DNA of 64,000 bases from assembly GCA_011392765.1 (NCBI GenBank), contig WYCW01000001.1, positions 986,888 to 1,050,887 on the forward strand. Reading direction: 5' to 3'. The stretch comes from Candidatus Thiosymbion ectosymbiont of Catanema sp. Cochon2018 (GTDB lineage: Bacteria > Pseudomonadota > Gammaproteobacteria > Chromatiales > Chromatiaceae). A program made the translations under genes and the position numbers. Shown here in pieces: positions 26,220 to 36,500 of the stretch (its first letter is position 1; each line of letters opens with the position of its first letter). The notes beneath the pieces were generated by a model. It saw nothing but the letters and a program-made list of their open reading frames with translations. It made no database searches and was not told where the DNA came from.

Positions 26220-29200
26220 ATGAAACAATCGGCCCTCGCCTTCGATAGCGACGTCGACCCGGCCGTCGGCGACACGCTCGGCGCAGACTCCGAGACCGCT
26301 GTTCGATCCTATGTCATCGAGCAGTTGGAGGTATTCAATTGGGGCCCGTTCGGCGGCCTGCACCGCATCCGGATCGACCCCCAGGGCAGCGCCGTCATCG
26401 GTCAGACCGGCAGCGGCAAGACCACGCTGGTGGACGCCCTGATGACCCTGATCGCCGAGAGACCTCTGTACAACCTGGCCTCCACCGGCGGCCACGAGAG
26501 CGACCGCGATCTGATGTCCTATATCCGCGGGGTGTCGGGCGAGGGCAACGAGAGCGGCGACAACGCCCATATCGCCCGTCAGGGCGCCACCGTCACCGCC
26601 TTGAGCGCACGCTTCGGGGACGGCCGCCGGCCGGTCACCCTGGGGGGCCTCCTGTGGCTGGACGGGAGCAGCTCGGCGCTGAACGACCTGAAACGGTTGT
26701 GGCTCTTCAGCCGCGACGGCACGCTCGGGGTCGGCGATTGGCTGCCGGTGCTGCGCGAAGGGGGCGCCCGCGCCCTGAAACAATATCTGCGCGATCAGGG
26801 CAGCTCGCCCCACGACACCAAATCGGCCTATCTGGCCCAGGTCCAGCGCTTCTTCGAGGTCGGCAAGAACGCCTTCGCGCTGCTCAACCGCGCCGCCGGT
26901 CTCAAGCAGCTCAACAGTGTCGACCAACTGTTCCGGGAGCTGGTACTCGAAGACAAATCCGCCTACAAACGCGCCGAAGAGGTGGTCGAAGGCTTCGATG
27001 TGCTCACGGATATTCACCACGAGCTGGAGGTCGCCCGCAGCCAGCAGCGCTCACTGCTGCCCATCGAGGCCGAGGAGCGGACGCGGCAACGCAAGGTCGC
27101 CGAGGTCGAGCGCCTCTCGCAGCTGCAACGCATCCTGCCGGTTTGGTTTGCCATATACGCCTGCCGGCTGTGGCAGCAACGACACGCCGAGATCGATGCC
27201 GAGATCACCAGGCTGCAGGACCGCACCCTGGCGCTGGAGCAGGAGGAACAGCGGCTGCAGGCCCAGGTCGACGACCTGCACCGCCTCTACATCGAGGCCG
27301 GCGGCGGTAATATCGAGCAGCTTGAACAACTCATCGCCGGCCAGCAACGCATCGTCCGACTCTGCGAGGACACAGTCGCCGATTACCGGCGACTGATTGC
27401 CGGGCAGGACCTGGACCCCGAGCTCAGCGCGGCCGCCCTGCGCCGCAATCAGGAGCGGGCCCGACAGATGCGTGCCGAGCAAGGGCCTCTGCTCGAACAA
27501 CTGGAGCACCGCCGCGACGAGCAATCCGGCGCGGCCCTCAACGCCCGCAACGCCGTCCGGGAGCTGGAACAGGAATTGGAGCAGGCCAGGGAACACGCCC
27601 ACTCCAATCTGCCGGGCAATTATCTGGGTTTTAAAGGCGACCTGGCCGCGGCGCTGGGGGTCTCGGTCGGTGACCTGGCCTATGTCGCCGAGCTGGTCGA
27701 GGTGAAACCGGAGGAGCAGGCCTGGCGGGGGGCCATCGAACGCGCCCTGGGGGGCCAGAGATTGCGGCTGATCGTGCCCGGTGAGCGGATGCCCAAGGCC
27801 CTCGCCTGGGTGAACCAGCGCCACAACCGGCTCCACGTGCGCCTGCTGGACGCGGCGCAGTACCAAGGGCCGGCCCGGTTTCTCGACGACGGTTTTACGC
27901 ACAAACTCAACTTCGCCCGGCACCCGCTGCATATTGCCTTAAAAAGCTTCCTGGCCGAACATGACCTGCACTGCGTGGCGGATACCGATCAACTGCACCG
28001 GACCCCCCACGCCCTGACCATGCAGGGGACCATCTCGGGCAAGCGGGGCCGCTTCGACAAGCAGGACCAACGGGCCCTGAACCAGGGCTGGATGACCGGC
28101 TTCGACAACCGCGATCGGGTAAGACAGCTCGAAAACGAGCTGGAACAGGCGCGGGACCGGGTCCATACCGAGGCGGCGGCCTTCGACCGGGCCAAGCGGG
28201 AACACGAGACCCTCCGGCAACAACTGGCGCTCCTGGAACGGCTCGACGAGCTGGATTTTGACGCTATCGACATTGCATCCGCGCGGGCCGAACTGGAACG
28301 GTTGCAGGCCCAGTTGCGGGCCCTGCAGGACCCGGAGTCCGAGACCTTCCGCGCCCGACAGGTCTGGGAGCAGGCCAGGCAAAGGTTGCAACAGCAGCGC
28401 GACGAGCTACAGGCGCAGCGCGAGGCCATCGGCAGCCTGAAGGCCAACCTGGTGCGCGCGGACGAGCGGCTGAGCTCGGCGCGTAACCGCCGCGGCAGCG
28501 GCCTCGACGACGAGCAGACGGCCCTGGGTGACGGCTACCTCGAACCGCCCGCCGCCGAGGCCATCGAGCGCCTGGACGACCTGGAGCGGGAAGCCGCGAT
28601 CAGGCTGCGGCAGGAGGCCGAGACCGCCGGCGCCGGACTGACCAGATCGGAAAACAAGCTCATCGGCCTCATGGGCAAGGCCCAGAAAGAGGACACCGGG
28701 GCCCTGGCCGAGGTCGGAACCGAGATCCGCGACATCCCCAACTATCTGCAACGGCTCGAAGTGCTGACCAAGGAGGCCCTGCCCGAGAAGCTGGATCGGT
28801 TCCTCGGCTATCTCAACAAATCCTCCGACGAAGGCGTTACCCAGCTCCTGGCCCACATCGACAACGAGGTATCCATCATCGAAGAGCGCATCGCCGAGCT
28901 CAACCAAACCCTGATCCAGGTCGATTTCCAGCCGGGGCGTTATCTGCACCTGGAGCCGCGCAAAGTGATCCATCAGGCGCTCACCGACGTCCACCGGGCG
29001 CAAAAGGCACTCCGCAGCGCCGCCCTCCGGGACGACCAGGGCGAATCCCACTATCACGCCCTGGTCGAGCTGGTGCGGCTCCTGCGGGACGCGGCGGAGC
29101 GTAAAAAAACCGCCGGCGCCCGGGCCTTGCTGGACCCCCGCTACCGTCTCCAGTTCTTCGTCAAGATCATCGAGCGCGACAATCAGCACGTCATCGAGAC

Positions 29201-29567
29201 CCGCACCGGCTCCCAGGGCGGCAGCGGCGGCGAAAAAGAAATCATCGCCAGCTACATCCTCACCGCCTCCCTGAGCTACGCCCTCTGTCCCACCGACCTG
29301 GGCCGGCCCCTGTTCGGCACCGTGGTATTGGACGAGGCCTTTTCCAAGAGCTCCCAGGCAGTCGCCGCCCGCATCATCGAGGCCCTGCGCCAGTTCGGCC
29401 TGCACCCCCTGTTCATCACCCCCAACAAGGAAATGCGACTGCTGCGGCTGCACACACGCTCGGCGGTCCTGGTGCACCGCCGCGGCCAACAGGCGGTTAC
29501 CGCCTCCCTGAGCTGGGAAGAACTGGACCGACAGGCCCACAAACGAATGCAAACGGACCTCCGGTGA
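26220..29567 (+). CDS. jetC: Wadjet anti-plasmid system SMC-like ATPase JetC
   Basis: 1115 residues, the expected length for JetC/MksB-like condensin ATPases. Walker A GQTGSGKTT at 61-69 follows IEQLEVFNWGPFGGLHRIRI. Long coiled-coil arms flank a hinge-like region near 470-600. The signature GSQGGSGGEKEIIASY is at about 1000 and Walker B TVVLDEAFSKSS at about 1035. Wadjet complexes (JetABCD) extrude loops on small circular DNA and cleave it. Here no jetA or jetB lies upstream: only repeats separate this gene from the WD40-AAA gene. The stop overlaps a GTG that begins a second copy of the jetD start (see 29564), indicating the ancestral operon overlap. Confidence 0.92.
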   Translation: MKQSALAFDSDVDPAVGDTLGADSETAVRSYVIEQLEVFNWGPFGGLHRIRIDPQGSAVIGQTGSGKTTLVDALMTLIAERPLYNLASTGGHESDRDLMSYIRGVSGEGNESGDNAHIARQGATVTALSARFGDGRRPVTLGGLLWLDGSSSALNDLKRLWLFSRDGTLGVGDWLPVLREGGARALKQYLRDQGSSPHDTKSAYLAQVQRFFEVGKNAFALLNRAAGLKQLNSVDQLFRELVLEDKSAYKRAEEVVEGFDVLTDIHHELEVARSQQRSLLPIEAEERTRQRKVAEVERLSQLQRILPVWFAIYACRLWQQRHAEIDAEITRLQDRTLALEQEEQRLQAQVDDLHRLYIEAGGGNIEQLEQLIAGQQRIVRLCEDTVADYRRLIAGQDLDPELSAAALRRNQERARQMRAEQGPLLEQLEHRRDEQSGAALNARNAVRELEQELEQAREHAHSNLPGNYLGFKGDLAAALGVSVGDLAYVAELVEVKPEEQAWRGAIERALGGQRLRLIVPGERMPKALAWVNQRHNRLHVRLLDAAQYQGPARFLDDGFTHKLNFARHPLHIALKSFLAEHDLHCVADTDQLHRTPHALTMQGTISGKRGRFDKQDQRALNQGWMTGFDNRDRVRQLENELEQARDRVHTEAAAFDRAKREHETLRQQLALLERLDELDFDAIDIASARAELERLQAQLRALQDPESETFRARQVWEQARQRLQQQRDELQAQREAIGSLKANLVRADERLSSARNRRGSGLDDEQTALGDGYLEPPAAEAIERLDDLEREAAIRLRQEAETAGAGLTRSENKLIGLMGKAQKEDTGALAEVGTEIRDIPNYLQRLEVLTKEALPEKLDRFLGYLNKSSDEGVTQLLAHIDNEVSIIEERIAELNQTLIQVDFQPGRYLHLEPRKVIHQALTDVHRAQKALRSAALRDDQGESHYHALVELVRLLRDAAERKKTAGARALLDPRYRLQFFVKIIERDNQHVIETRTGSQGGSGGEKEIIASYILTASLSYALCPTDLGRPLFGTVVLDEAFSKSSQAVAARIIEALRQFGLHPLFITPNKEMRLLRLHTRSAVLVHRRGQQAVTASLSWEELDRQAHKRMQTDLR

Positions 29568-29969
29568 AGACGCCCGACGCTTATCGCAAATCGGAAGCCA
29601 TGGGTGGACTTGGGTGGACTGCATGGACTTTGTGGACAATGGACACCATGGACCTGGGTCTGTACCAGGCCCTCAGCTTCCGGGCCCACCAGGAACACCG
29701 CAGCCTGGTCCAACAGGCAGCTCGTAGGTTGGGCAAAGCCGCCAGGGACGGTGGCAGCCGCCGTGGACTCCATGGACTCAGTGGACCACGTGGACCAGGG
29801 GGTGCTGGGTGCCCCCGAGTCCATGCAGTCCATACTGTCCATGTTGTCCATTGGGCTACCCTCATGCCATCCATATGGTCCACGGCGGTGTGCCCGACAT
29901 CCACAGTTTGTTGGACACGGCCCACCGTCCCTGGTATGTATTTTGATGCAACCAACCGGACAAGACGCC
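29564..29969 (+). repeat. Interrupted jetD start, duplicated antitoxin piece and TGGAC repeats
   Basis: GTGAAGACGCCCGACGC at 29564 is the same as the jetD start at 31345 (16 identical bases), then the sequence diverges. 29602-29655 and 29761-29800 hold degenerate tandem TGGAC units spaced about 10 bases; 29818-29855 holds the complementary GTCCA units, so the two can pair. Between them, 29655-29720 is a near-identical copy of 30004-30069 inside the antitoxin gene. A REP-like GTAGGTTGGGCAAAGCC is at 29728. No intact gene. Confidence 0.7.
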
Positions 29970-30260
29970 ATGCCCTCCCTGCAAATTCGTGATCTGCCCG
30001 ATGATCTGTACCAGGCCCTCAGCTTCCGGGCCCATCAGGAACACCGCAGCCTGGTCCAACAGGCAGTGGCCGAGCTGCGGCGCATCCCGGCCTTGACCGC
30101 CGGTGAGCGTCGCCAAGCCGTGATCGCCCACATCCGCGCCACCTTACGGCAACCCGACGGGTCTCCGGGCCCCGCGCCCAAGGCGCTGGTACGCGAAGAC
30201 CGGCAACGTCATGTCAGCCCCGCGCCCGAGACGCTGGTGCGCAAGGACCGGGAACGCTAG
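29970..30260 (+). CDS. FitA-like ribbon-helix-helix antitoxin
   Basis: 96 residues beginning MPSLQIRDLPDDLYQALSFR, followed by AHQEHRSLVQQAVAELRR: the ribbon-helix-helix of FitA/VapB-type antitoxins, which binds operator DNA and neutralises a PIN toxin. The C-terminal part has two related PAPKALVREDRQR / PAPETLVRKDRER units. The ATG at 29970 was preferred to an upstream in-frame ATG (29946) because the domain begins there. The PIN toxin starts three bases after its stop, but that gene is interrupted. Confidence 0.85.
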   Translation: MPSLQIRDLPDDLYQALSFRAHQEHRSLVQQAVAELRRIPALTAGERRQAVIAHIRATLRQPDGSPGPAPKALVREDRQRHVSPAPETLVRKDRER

Positions 30261-30263
30261 CGG

Positions 30264-30931
30264 ATGCGTTTGGTACCGGACGCCTCCGCCGCGGTGCGAC
30301 TGGTGATGCGCGCCGAGGCCGCGGACAAGCTGCTCAAACCCGTCTCGGCGGCAACCTTGGTGATCGCCCCCGGCCTCTATGCGAGTGAGGTCGCCAACGC
30401 CTTGTGGAAATATGTGAAGGCCGGCGGCCTAGGATCCTTGAGGGACCCGAATCTTTACCAATGAGTCAAGTTTGTGCACGGCACAAAAACTCACATCTCC
30501 TCATGCAGCACTTGGGGGGATTGCGCCCATTGTTTTTATCCGCAGATTACGCAGATTTTCGCAGATTATTTCTATTCTTAATCTGCGAAAATCTGCGTAA
30601 TCTGCGGATAACAAGTTTGTTCGCTGCACAAAAAATTCACGCCTCGTCGGTCTGAGGCAAAGCCTAGCTAGAGGTAGAGACAGCGCTCGAGCGGTACCAA
30701 GAGGCAACCGACCTGATCGATGACTTTATCCCCGATCGGGAGCTCGCAACGGAGGCCCTTAGCGAAGCGATACGGTATCGGCACCCCGTCTATGATCTGC
30801 TCTACACCGTCCTGGCCAGACGCACCGGGTGCGCCCTTTTATCCATGGACCAGCGGTTGAAGACACTACTCGAACGGATGGGGATCGACACCATCCGGGA
30901 TTCCTTGACGGACCCGCATCTTTACAAATGA
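30264..30931 (+). pseudogene. vapC: VapC-like PIN toxin split by a family A element
   Basis: Positions 30264-30432 encode VPDASAAVRLVMRAEAADKL through ASEVANALWKYVKAGGL, with the first catalytic aspartate and the conserved glutamate. A family A element (30433-30667) follows. Downstream, 30672-30931 continues EVETALERYQEATDL, YRHPVYDLLYTVLARRTGC and LLSMDQRLKTLLERMGI. Joining at CTAG gives a single 142-residue frame. The last ten codons (DSLTDPHLYK) come from a second family A remnant, so the original stop was also replaced. As it stands the toxin would be truncated after about 65 codons. Confidence 0.88.
30433..30667 (+). mobile_element. Family A element with CGCAGATTA hairpin cargo, inside a PIN gene
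   Basis: Begins GATCCTTGAGGGACCCG, then ATGAGTCAAGTTTGTGC, a long hairpin (ATCCGCAGATTACGCAG and its complement), and ends CGTCGGTCTGAGGCAAAGCC. CTAG is present at 30429-30432 and again at 30668-30671. Removing the element and one CTAG rebuilds the PIN frame without any other change. An almost identical element in reverse orientation is at 40252-40485. Confidence 0.9.
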
Positions 30932-31203
30932 ATCGAGTTTGTGCACTCCCAAGGGGGCAGTTGTCAGTTGTCAGGGGGCAGGTAGTATCCGTTGGTTGCC
31001 CCTGAAAACTGCCCCCTGAATTGTTGAGGGTGTCGTAAAAGCCTAAATCGGGATCGGGATCGCAATCGGAATCTCGATTCCGATCCCGATCCCAATTTCG
31101 ACCTACCCCGGCTCTCCAACGGCTGGTTGGGCGGAGGAGATGGGGCCTTACGGGAGAGGGGTTTTTGGGGCCTCATGCCTCGTCGGGCTGAGGCAAAGCC
31201 TCG
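30899..31203 (+). repeat. Two family A remnants with intervening short repeats
   Basis: 30899-30947 is a left end (GATTCCTTGACGGACCCGC, then TTTACAAATGAATCGAG) that supplies the stop of the PIN pseudogene. 31045-31203 is a left-truncated copy: GGGATC microsatellite, GGCTGGTTGGGCGGAGGAG spacer, and GGCTGAGGCAAAGCCTCG end. 30955-31020 carries CAGTTGTCAGGGGGCAG-type repeats also hinted at near 20900. No gene. Confidence 0.75.
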
Positions 31204-31344
31204 CCAACTCGTAGGCTGGGTTCAGGGACGAACCCGGCACTCGGCGGCGCTGGGTTGAGGTACCTGTCTGCCGACACCTGCCTGCCGCAGGCAGGGGCAG
31301 GCGAAACGCACCTATTCGTGCCGTTTGACATTCGACTCTAACCG

Positions 31345-32535
31345 ATGAAGACGCCCGACGCCTTGCGGGACAAACTCCGGGGCCAATGGCGCAACGGCGA
31401 TACCCGCCGGCGACGGCTGTTGGGGGAGGACCCGTGGCCCTCGACCCTGCCCATCGGCAAGCCGGCGCCGGCACTCATGGCCAAGGACGTCGCTACGGTG
31501 CGGGCCCACATCGAACGCTGGCGCCGGGTACGGGTCGGAGAAGTGCGCTGGGAGGCAGTGAGCTACCGCAGCCTCGCCGGTGCCGTCGAGCTCCCCGTAT
31601 CCTGGGTCCTGCACTCGATAGAAGAATGGGTCGAGGCCATGGCCGATGCCGAGATTCGCCGGGAATACCGGCTCCTGTCCGGTGTCATCGCCGCCGTCGA
31701 TCCCCGATTCCACCCGCTCATCGTCCGGCAACGGCAACACCTGCTGACACACGGGGCGGAAGAAACCATCCGGGCCTGCACCGTAGCCGCCCGCCTGACA
31801 CCGGGCTGTGCCGCCGGCCGCCCCCTGCGGGCTTTATCCATCGCCGGCTGCGACAGCAAATTCTTCGAACGCCATCGCCCCCTCCTGACCCGGCTCCTGG
31901 AGCTGCGTTTCGGCGACGCCGTCGCGCACCAGGGCCTGGAAAGTTTCTTAGGGGCGCTCGACGAAGGCGAACACTGGCTGCTGATCGCGCCCCTGGTGCC
32001 GGGTCTGTTACCGTTCGAGCAGCTACGGCTGCGCAGCAGCGAGCTGCGCCGCTCCCCCCTGCCCGGCAGCCACCTGCTCCTGATCGAAAACGAGCGCTCC
32101 CTCTACCAACTGCCGCCGCTGGCGGGAACCGTCGCCGTCCTGGGCGCCGGCCGCAACCTGACCTGGCTACAAGCCGCCTGGCTGGACGACCGGACCCTGG
32201 CCTACTGGGGCGACCTCGACACCTGGGGCCTGAGCATGTTGGCGATGGCCCGCCTGCAGCGGCCGCATCTCAAGACCCTGCTGATGGACGCGGCCACCTT
32301 CTCGGCCCTCGCGCCGGAACACGCCGTCGTCGAGCCGGTCAAGGCCGATCCCTCGCCCCCCGCCGGGCTCGATGCCCAGGAGCAGGCTCTGTATCGAGAC
32401 CTGTACGAACGGGAAAAGGGACGCCTGGAACAGGAATTCGTGCCCATCGAGCTGGTCCATCGGGCGGCGAACCGCTGGCATTCGGGTTCCCTTCCTCTCC
32501 GACTCGACGCGGCCGATCCGCATCATTTATGCTGA
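31345..32535 (+). CDS. jetD: Wadjet anti-plasmid nuclease subunit JetD
   Basis: 396 residues with the JetD architecture: an N-terminal DUF3322-like region (LRGQWRNGDTRRRRL, IERWRRVRVGEVRWE) and a C-terminal DUF2220/TOPRIM-like domain with LLLIENERSLYQLPP, VLGAGRNLTWLQAAW and YWGDLDTWGLSML. The D-x-D at about 290-292 and the E in IENE are the expected metal-binding residues of the topoisomerase VI-like nuclease that cuts plasmid DNA. It lies 1.78 kb after jetC, separated by a toxin-antitoxin insert, whereas in intact systems the two genes overlap. jetA and jetB are not in the window, so the system is probably non-functional here. Its last codons overlap the following Uma2 gene. Confidence 0.9.
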   Translation: MKTPDALRDKLRGQWRNGDTRRRRLLGEDPWPSTLPIGKPAPALMAKDVATVRAHIERWRRVRVGEVRWEAVSYRSLAGAVELPVSWVLHSIEEWVEAMADAEIRREYRLLSGVIAAVDPRFHPLIVRQRQHLLTHGAEETIRACTVAARLTPGCAAGRPLRALSIAGCDSKFFERHRPLLTRLLELRFGDAVAHQGLESFLGALDEGEHWLLIAPLVPGLLPFEQLRLRSSELRRSPLPGSHLLLIENERSLYQLPPLAGTVAVLGAGRNLTWLQAAWLDDRTLAYWGDLDTWGLSMLAMARLQRPHLKTLLMDAATFSALAPEHAVVEPVKADPSPPAGLDAQEQALYRDLYEREKGRLEQEFVPIELVHRAANRWHSGSLPLRLDAADPHHLC

Positions 32536-33140
32536 ACTTCGATGACGAAACCAAGATCAGGCCCCTCACCATGTTTAACTCGGCGGCTCAGCTCCCGCAA
32601 CCCCACCCGATCTCCGTCCGGGAATACTTCCGCATGGGAGAGACAGGTGTCTTGGATCCCGAGGCGCGTATCGAGCTGATAGAAGGCGAGCTGTTCGATA
32701 TGTCCCCCATCGGTCCCCCACACTCCGGTAAGGTCAACCGCCTCATCCGGCTCTTCTCCCGGATCATCGGCGACCGGGCCATCGTCTCGGTACAAAATCC
32801 TACGGTGCTCGGTGATCTCTCGGCCCCCCAACCGGACCTGGCGTTGCTACGCCGGCGGGAGGATTTCTATGAGCAGGCCCACCCCGGACCGGAGGACATC
32901 CTGGTGCTGGTCGAGGTGGCGGACAGCACCCTGGCCTACGACCGTAACCGCAAGCTGCCCCTCTACGCCCGCTTCGCGATACCGGAGGTCTGGCTGGTCG
33001 ATGTGGCGGGCAAGGCGCTGGTTATCCACCGGGACCCGGAGGGCGGGAAGTATAAGACGAAGTTTCGGGTGCGGAATCTATCGCGTGTCGGCATCGCCGC
33101 GTTGCCCCATGTCGAGTTGGATCTGCGGTCGTTGTTCTGA
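32529..33140 (+). CDS. Uma2 family (DUF820) protein
   Basis: 203 residues from the ATG at 32529 (overlapping the jetD stop); an ATG at 32571 giving 189 residues is nearly as likely. Motifs: PISVREYFRMGETGVL, IELIEGELFDMSPIG, AQPDLALL-like APQPDLALLRRRED, ILVLVEVADST and RNRKLPLYARFAIPEVW. These give the D, E-x-x and K of the PD-(D/E)XK fold. Distinct in sequence from the pair at 950 and 3571. The translational overlap with jetD suggests it travels with this truncated Wadjet locus, or was inserted precisely at the gene end. Confidence 0.88.
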   Translation: MLNFDDETKIRPLTMFNSAAQLPQPHPISVREYFRMGETGVLDPEARIELIEGELFDMSPIGPPHSGKVNRLIRLFSRIIGDRAIVSVQNPTVLGDLSAPQPDLALLRRREDFYEQAHPGPEDILVLVEVADSTLAYDRNRKLPLYARFAIPEVWLVDVAGKALVIHRDPEGGKYKTKFRVRNLSRVGIAALPHVELDLRSLF

Positions 33141-33171
33141 CCGACCGGTCGGGCTTCATACCCGGCGCCAG

Positions 33172-33511
33172 GATTCCTTGAGGGACCTGCATCTTTACAA
33201 ATGAGTCAAGTTTGTGCGCTGCACAAAAATAGTTTTGCCTCTTGTTGGGCAGGAATCGCAAATCCTTTGAACCACGGATGAACACGGATAAACACGGATC
33301 ACAATCCGTGTTTATCCGTGTCTGCCTCCGTGGTTCTTCGGTGCGGTTGGTCACGCCTCGTCGGTCTGAGAGCCTGTCTGAAAAGACAGTCTCTCAGTAC
33401 CCCTTTGTGGCTTTGTGCCTTTGTGTGATGTTCTTCATTTCTCACACAAAGCCACCAAGACACGAAGAATTTTTCATTTTTAAATCAATGTATTAGTTTT
33501 TAGACAGCCTC
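33172..33511 (+). repeat. Family A element truncated by a family E element
   Basis: 33172-33368: GATTCCTTGAGGGACCTGC, ATGAGTCAAGTTTGTGC, a hairpin of ACGGATGAACACGGAT units with its complement, and CACGCCTCGTCGGTCTGAG, where it is cut. 33370-33511: family E, with GAGCCTGTCTGAAAAGACAG on the left and TTTTTAGACAGCCTC on the right (complementary ends), about 142 bp. Partial family E copies are at 36776 and 37037. Confidence 0.8.
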
Positions 33512-33551
33512 TTAAGATAAGGCCGAGATCAGGACCCCCAGGCCACTGCCC

Positions 33552-36500
33552 ATGTCTTGTTACCGCTTTTTCCTCTGCGTTCCGCTGTTCCTGGCAATTG
33601 CCCTGTTCGGTGCCCCCGCCCTGTCCGCCGATCCGTCCACCAAACCCTTCCCGCGCATCGAGGCGGGACAGCACACCGCGCCCATCAAGCGCATCGGCGT
33701 GGACACAGCAGGCCGCCGGCTGGTGACCGCCTCCGACGACAAGACCGCCCGGATCTGGAACCTCACAAACGGCGCCCTCGAACGGGTCCTGCGGCCACCC
33801 ATCGGGGATGGCAACGAGGGCAAGCTCTACGCGGCGGCCTTGTCGCCGGACGGCAAAACTGTGGCCGTCGGTGGTTGGACCGGATATGCGTGGGATCGGC
33901 AGGTCTCGATCTACCTCTTCGACCGGGCGAGCGGGGAACTCAAGCACCGTATCGGTGGCCTGCCCAATGTGATTTACCACCTCGCCTTCTCCCCGGACGG
34001 TGCCCGCCTGGCGGCGGCCCTGGGAGCGGGCGAAGGCATCCGGGTCTACCGGACCCGTGACTGGGCCGAGATCGGGCGGGATCAGGACTATGGCGCAAGC
34101 AGTTATTGGGTCGATTTCGACGGCCAAGAGCGACTGGTCGCCGGCTGTTATGACGGCTTCATCCGGCTCTACGACTCCGACCTGCGGCTGATTGCCAAGA
34201 AGAAGGCCCCCGGCGGGGAGCGGCCTTTTTCCGTAGAATTCTCGCCGGACGGCAGTCGGATTGCCGTAGGCTTCGCGGACAGCACGGCGGTGAATGTGCT
34301 TTCCGGCACAGACCTGTCCCTGCTCCATGCCCCGGACACCTCGGCTATCGACAATGGCAATCTAGGCCGGGTCGCCTGGTCCCGGAACGGCCGGACTCTC
34401 TTTGCTGCCGGGCATTACAATCTACAGGGCGATGACCGCGCGCTTGTCAGTTGGGCCAATGCCGGCCGTGGTCCGGCCCGAATAGGTCCCATTGCCAAGG
34501 ATACCATCATGGCGCTGGTCCCTTTGGCCGACGGACGCTTGGTCTTCGGCGCCGGGGACCCGGCCTGGGGTCTGCTGGACACTAGGGGCAAGCGGGTCCT
34601 GGGACGCAATCCGGCCATTGCGGATTTCCGTCGCCGGGGTCATGTCCTGCGCCTGTCGCATGACGGCACCCTGGCCGAGTTCGACTTCAAGGTGCTGGAC
34701 ACCGATGGCGATTGGCGGGTACATAGGATGCGCTTGGATCTGACCGAGCGCCGACTGGAGCTGGACCCAGGTAGCAAGACCGAGCAGCTCCAACGCCGAC
34801 TGCGGGCACTGGGCCATGCACCGGGAACGATCGACGGTGTCCTGGGTCCCCGCACCCGATCGGCATTGAAGGCATTGCAGCGCGAGCGGGGGCTGGCCGT
34901 GACCGGTGAGGCCGATGGCCCGACCCGCAAGGCACTGAACCTGCCTCGGCTGGTACCGCCCCGTATCCAAGCCCCCGGTCTGCGGATTACTGACTGGTAT
35001 GACCAGTATGAGCCCAAGCTGAACGGCAAGATCCTGGATCTGAAGCAGTTCGAGGAGAGCCGGCGCCTGGACATCACCCAGGACGGCAGGCGCTTTCTGC
35101 TGGGCACGGAATGGTATTTGCGTCTCTACGACCGCAAGGGCGATCTGATCCGGAAGACCCCGGCCCCGGCGACGACCTGGATGGTCAAGCTCAGTGGTGA
35201 TGGGCGCTGGGCGGTGGCGGCCTTCGGCGACGGCAGCCTGCGCTGGTTCGATGTCGAAAACAAGGGCAAGGAGCGGCTGGCTCTGTTCATCGACGGCGCG
35301 GCCATTGCCGCCGTGGGTCGCAACAAAAAGGCAGCGCGGATCCCCTGGGTACTTTGGACCCCGGAGAGTTTCTTCGATAGCGCCGGGGGCGGCGAGCGGC
35401 TCATGGGTTGGCACCTCAACCGGGGCCCCGACCGGGCCGGGGAGCTGGTCGACGCCGATCAGTTGGGGGAGATCTTTCGCCGCCCGGATCTGATAGCCCA
35501 GGCCCTGGACCCCGGATATCCCGCTCTCGCCAGGACCGCCCTGGCGAAGATCGGCGATCTGAAACAGCTACTCGCGGGCACTCGGGCACCGCGCCTGGAG
35601 CGTCTGGGTCCGGCCCAAGTCCGGCAGACGGAGCGTGATTTCCAGGCCCGCTTCCGGGTGGAGGACCGGGGCGGCGGCGTCGGTCGTATCGAGTACCGGG
35701 TCGATGGGGTCCTGATCGGCCAAGGCCGTGAAAGAGGCCGCTTCGGCCTGGGTCTGCCCAACCGCCGGGAGGAGACCCGGCCCTTCACCCTGGGACCGGG
35801 CAAACACCGGGTCGAGGTCCGGGCCTATGACCAAAAAGACCGCCTGGCCTCCCCCTGGGTGGTGTGGGAGGTCCGGGTGATCGGCGGGAGTCGCCGCAAA
35901 CCCGATCTCCATGGCCTGGCGGTGGGCATCGGACCCTACCGGGACCGCAGCCTGTCCCTGGAGTATGGAGACGACGACGCGCAGGCCTTCGCGGCCACAA
36001 TCGAAGAAACGGCCCGCGGGCTCTTTCGGAACATCGAGATTCGGTCCCTGGTGAATGAGCAGGCGACCCTGGATGGCATCCGGACAGCTTTCATGGCCAT
36101 GGCCGAAAAGGCCGGGCCCGAGGACGTATTCGTGCTCTTTCTGGCCGGTCATGGCCTGGTCCAGGACGGGCGCTATCACTTCATCCCCTGGGATCTCAAG
36201 TACTCCAACCGCAAGGCCCTGGAATCGGGCAGCCTGCACGAGGAGCGGCTGCGGGATCTGCTGGCCCAGGTCCAGGCACGCAAGAGCCTGGTGGTGATCG
36301 ACTCCTGCTATGCGGGCAAGGCACTCAGGGGCGGTACGCTCCTGGCCGCCTTACGCGGCGGCGAGGCCCTGGAGACCAAGGCCGCCATCGACCGCCTGAT
36401 GGCCAAGACCGGCCGCGCGATCCTGGCGAGCGCCGCCGAACGACAATTCGCCTTGGAGGGGCTGGATGGCCATGGGGTCTTTACCCATGTACTGCTGGAG

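Noticed and set aside
28407-29639. Long minus-strand frame opposite jetC
   Set aside because: GC-rich antisense shadow of a confidently assigned gene.
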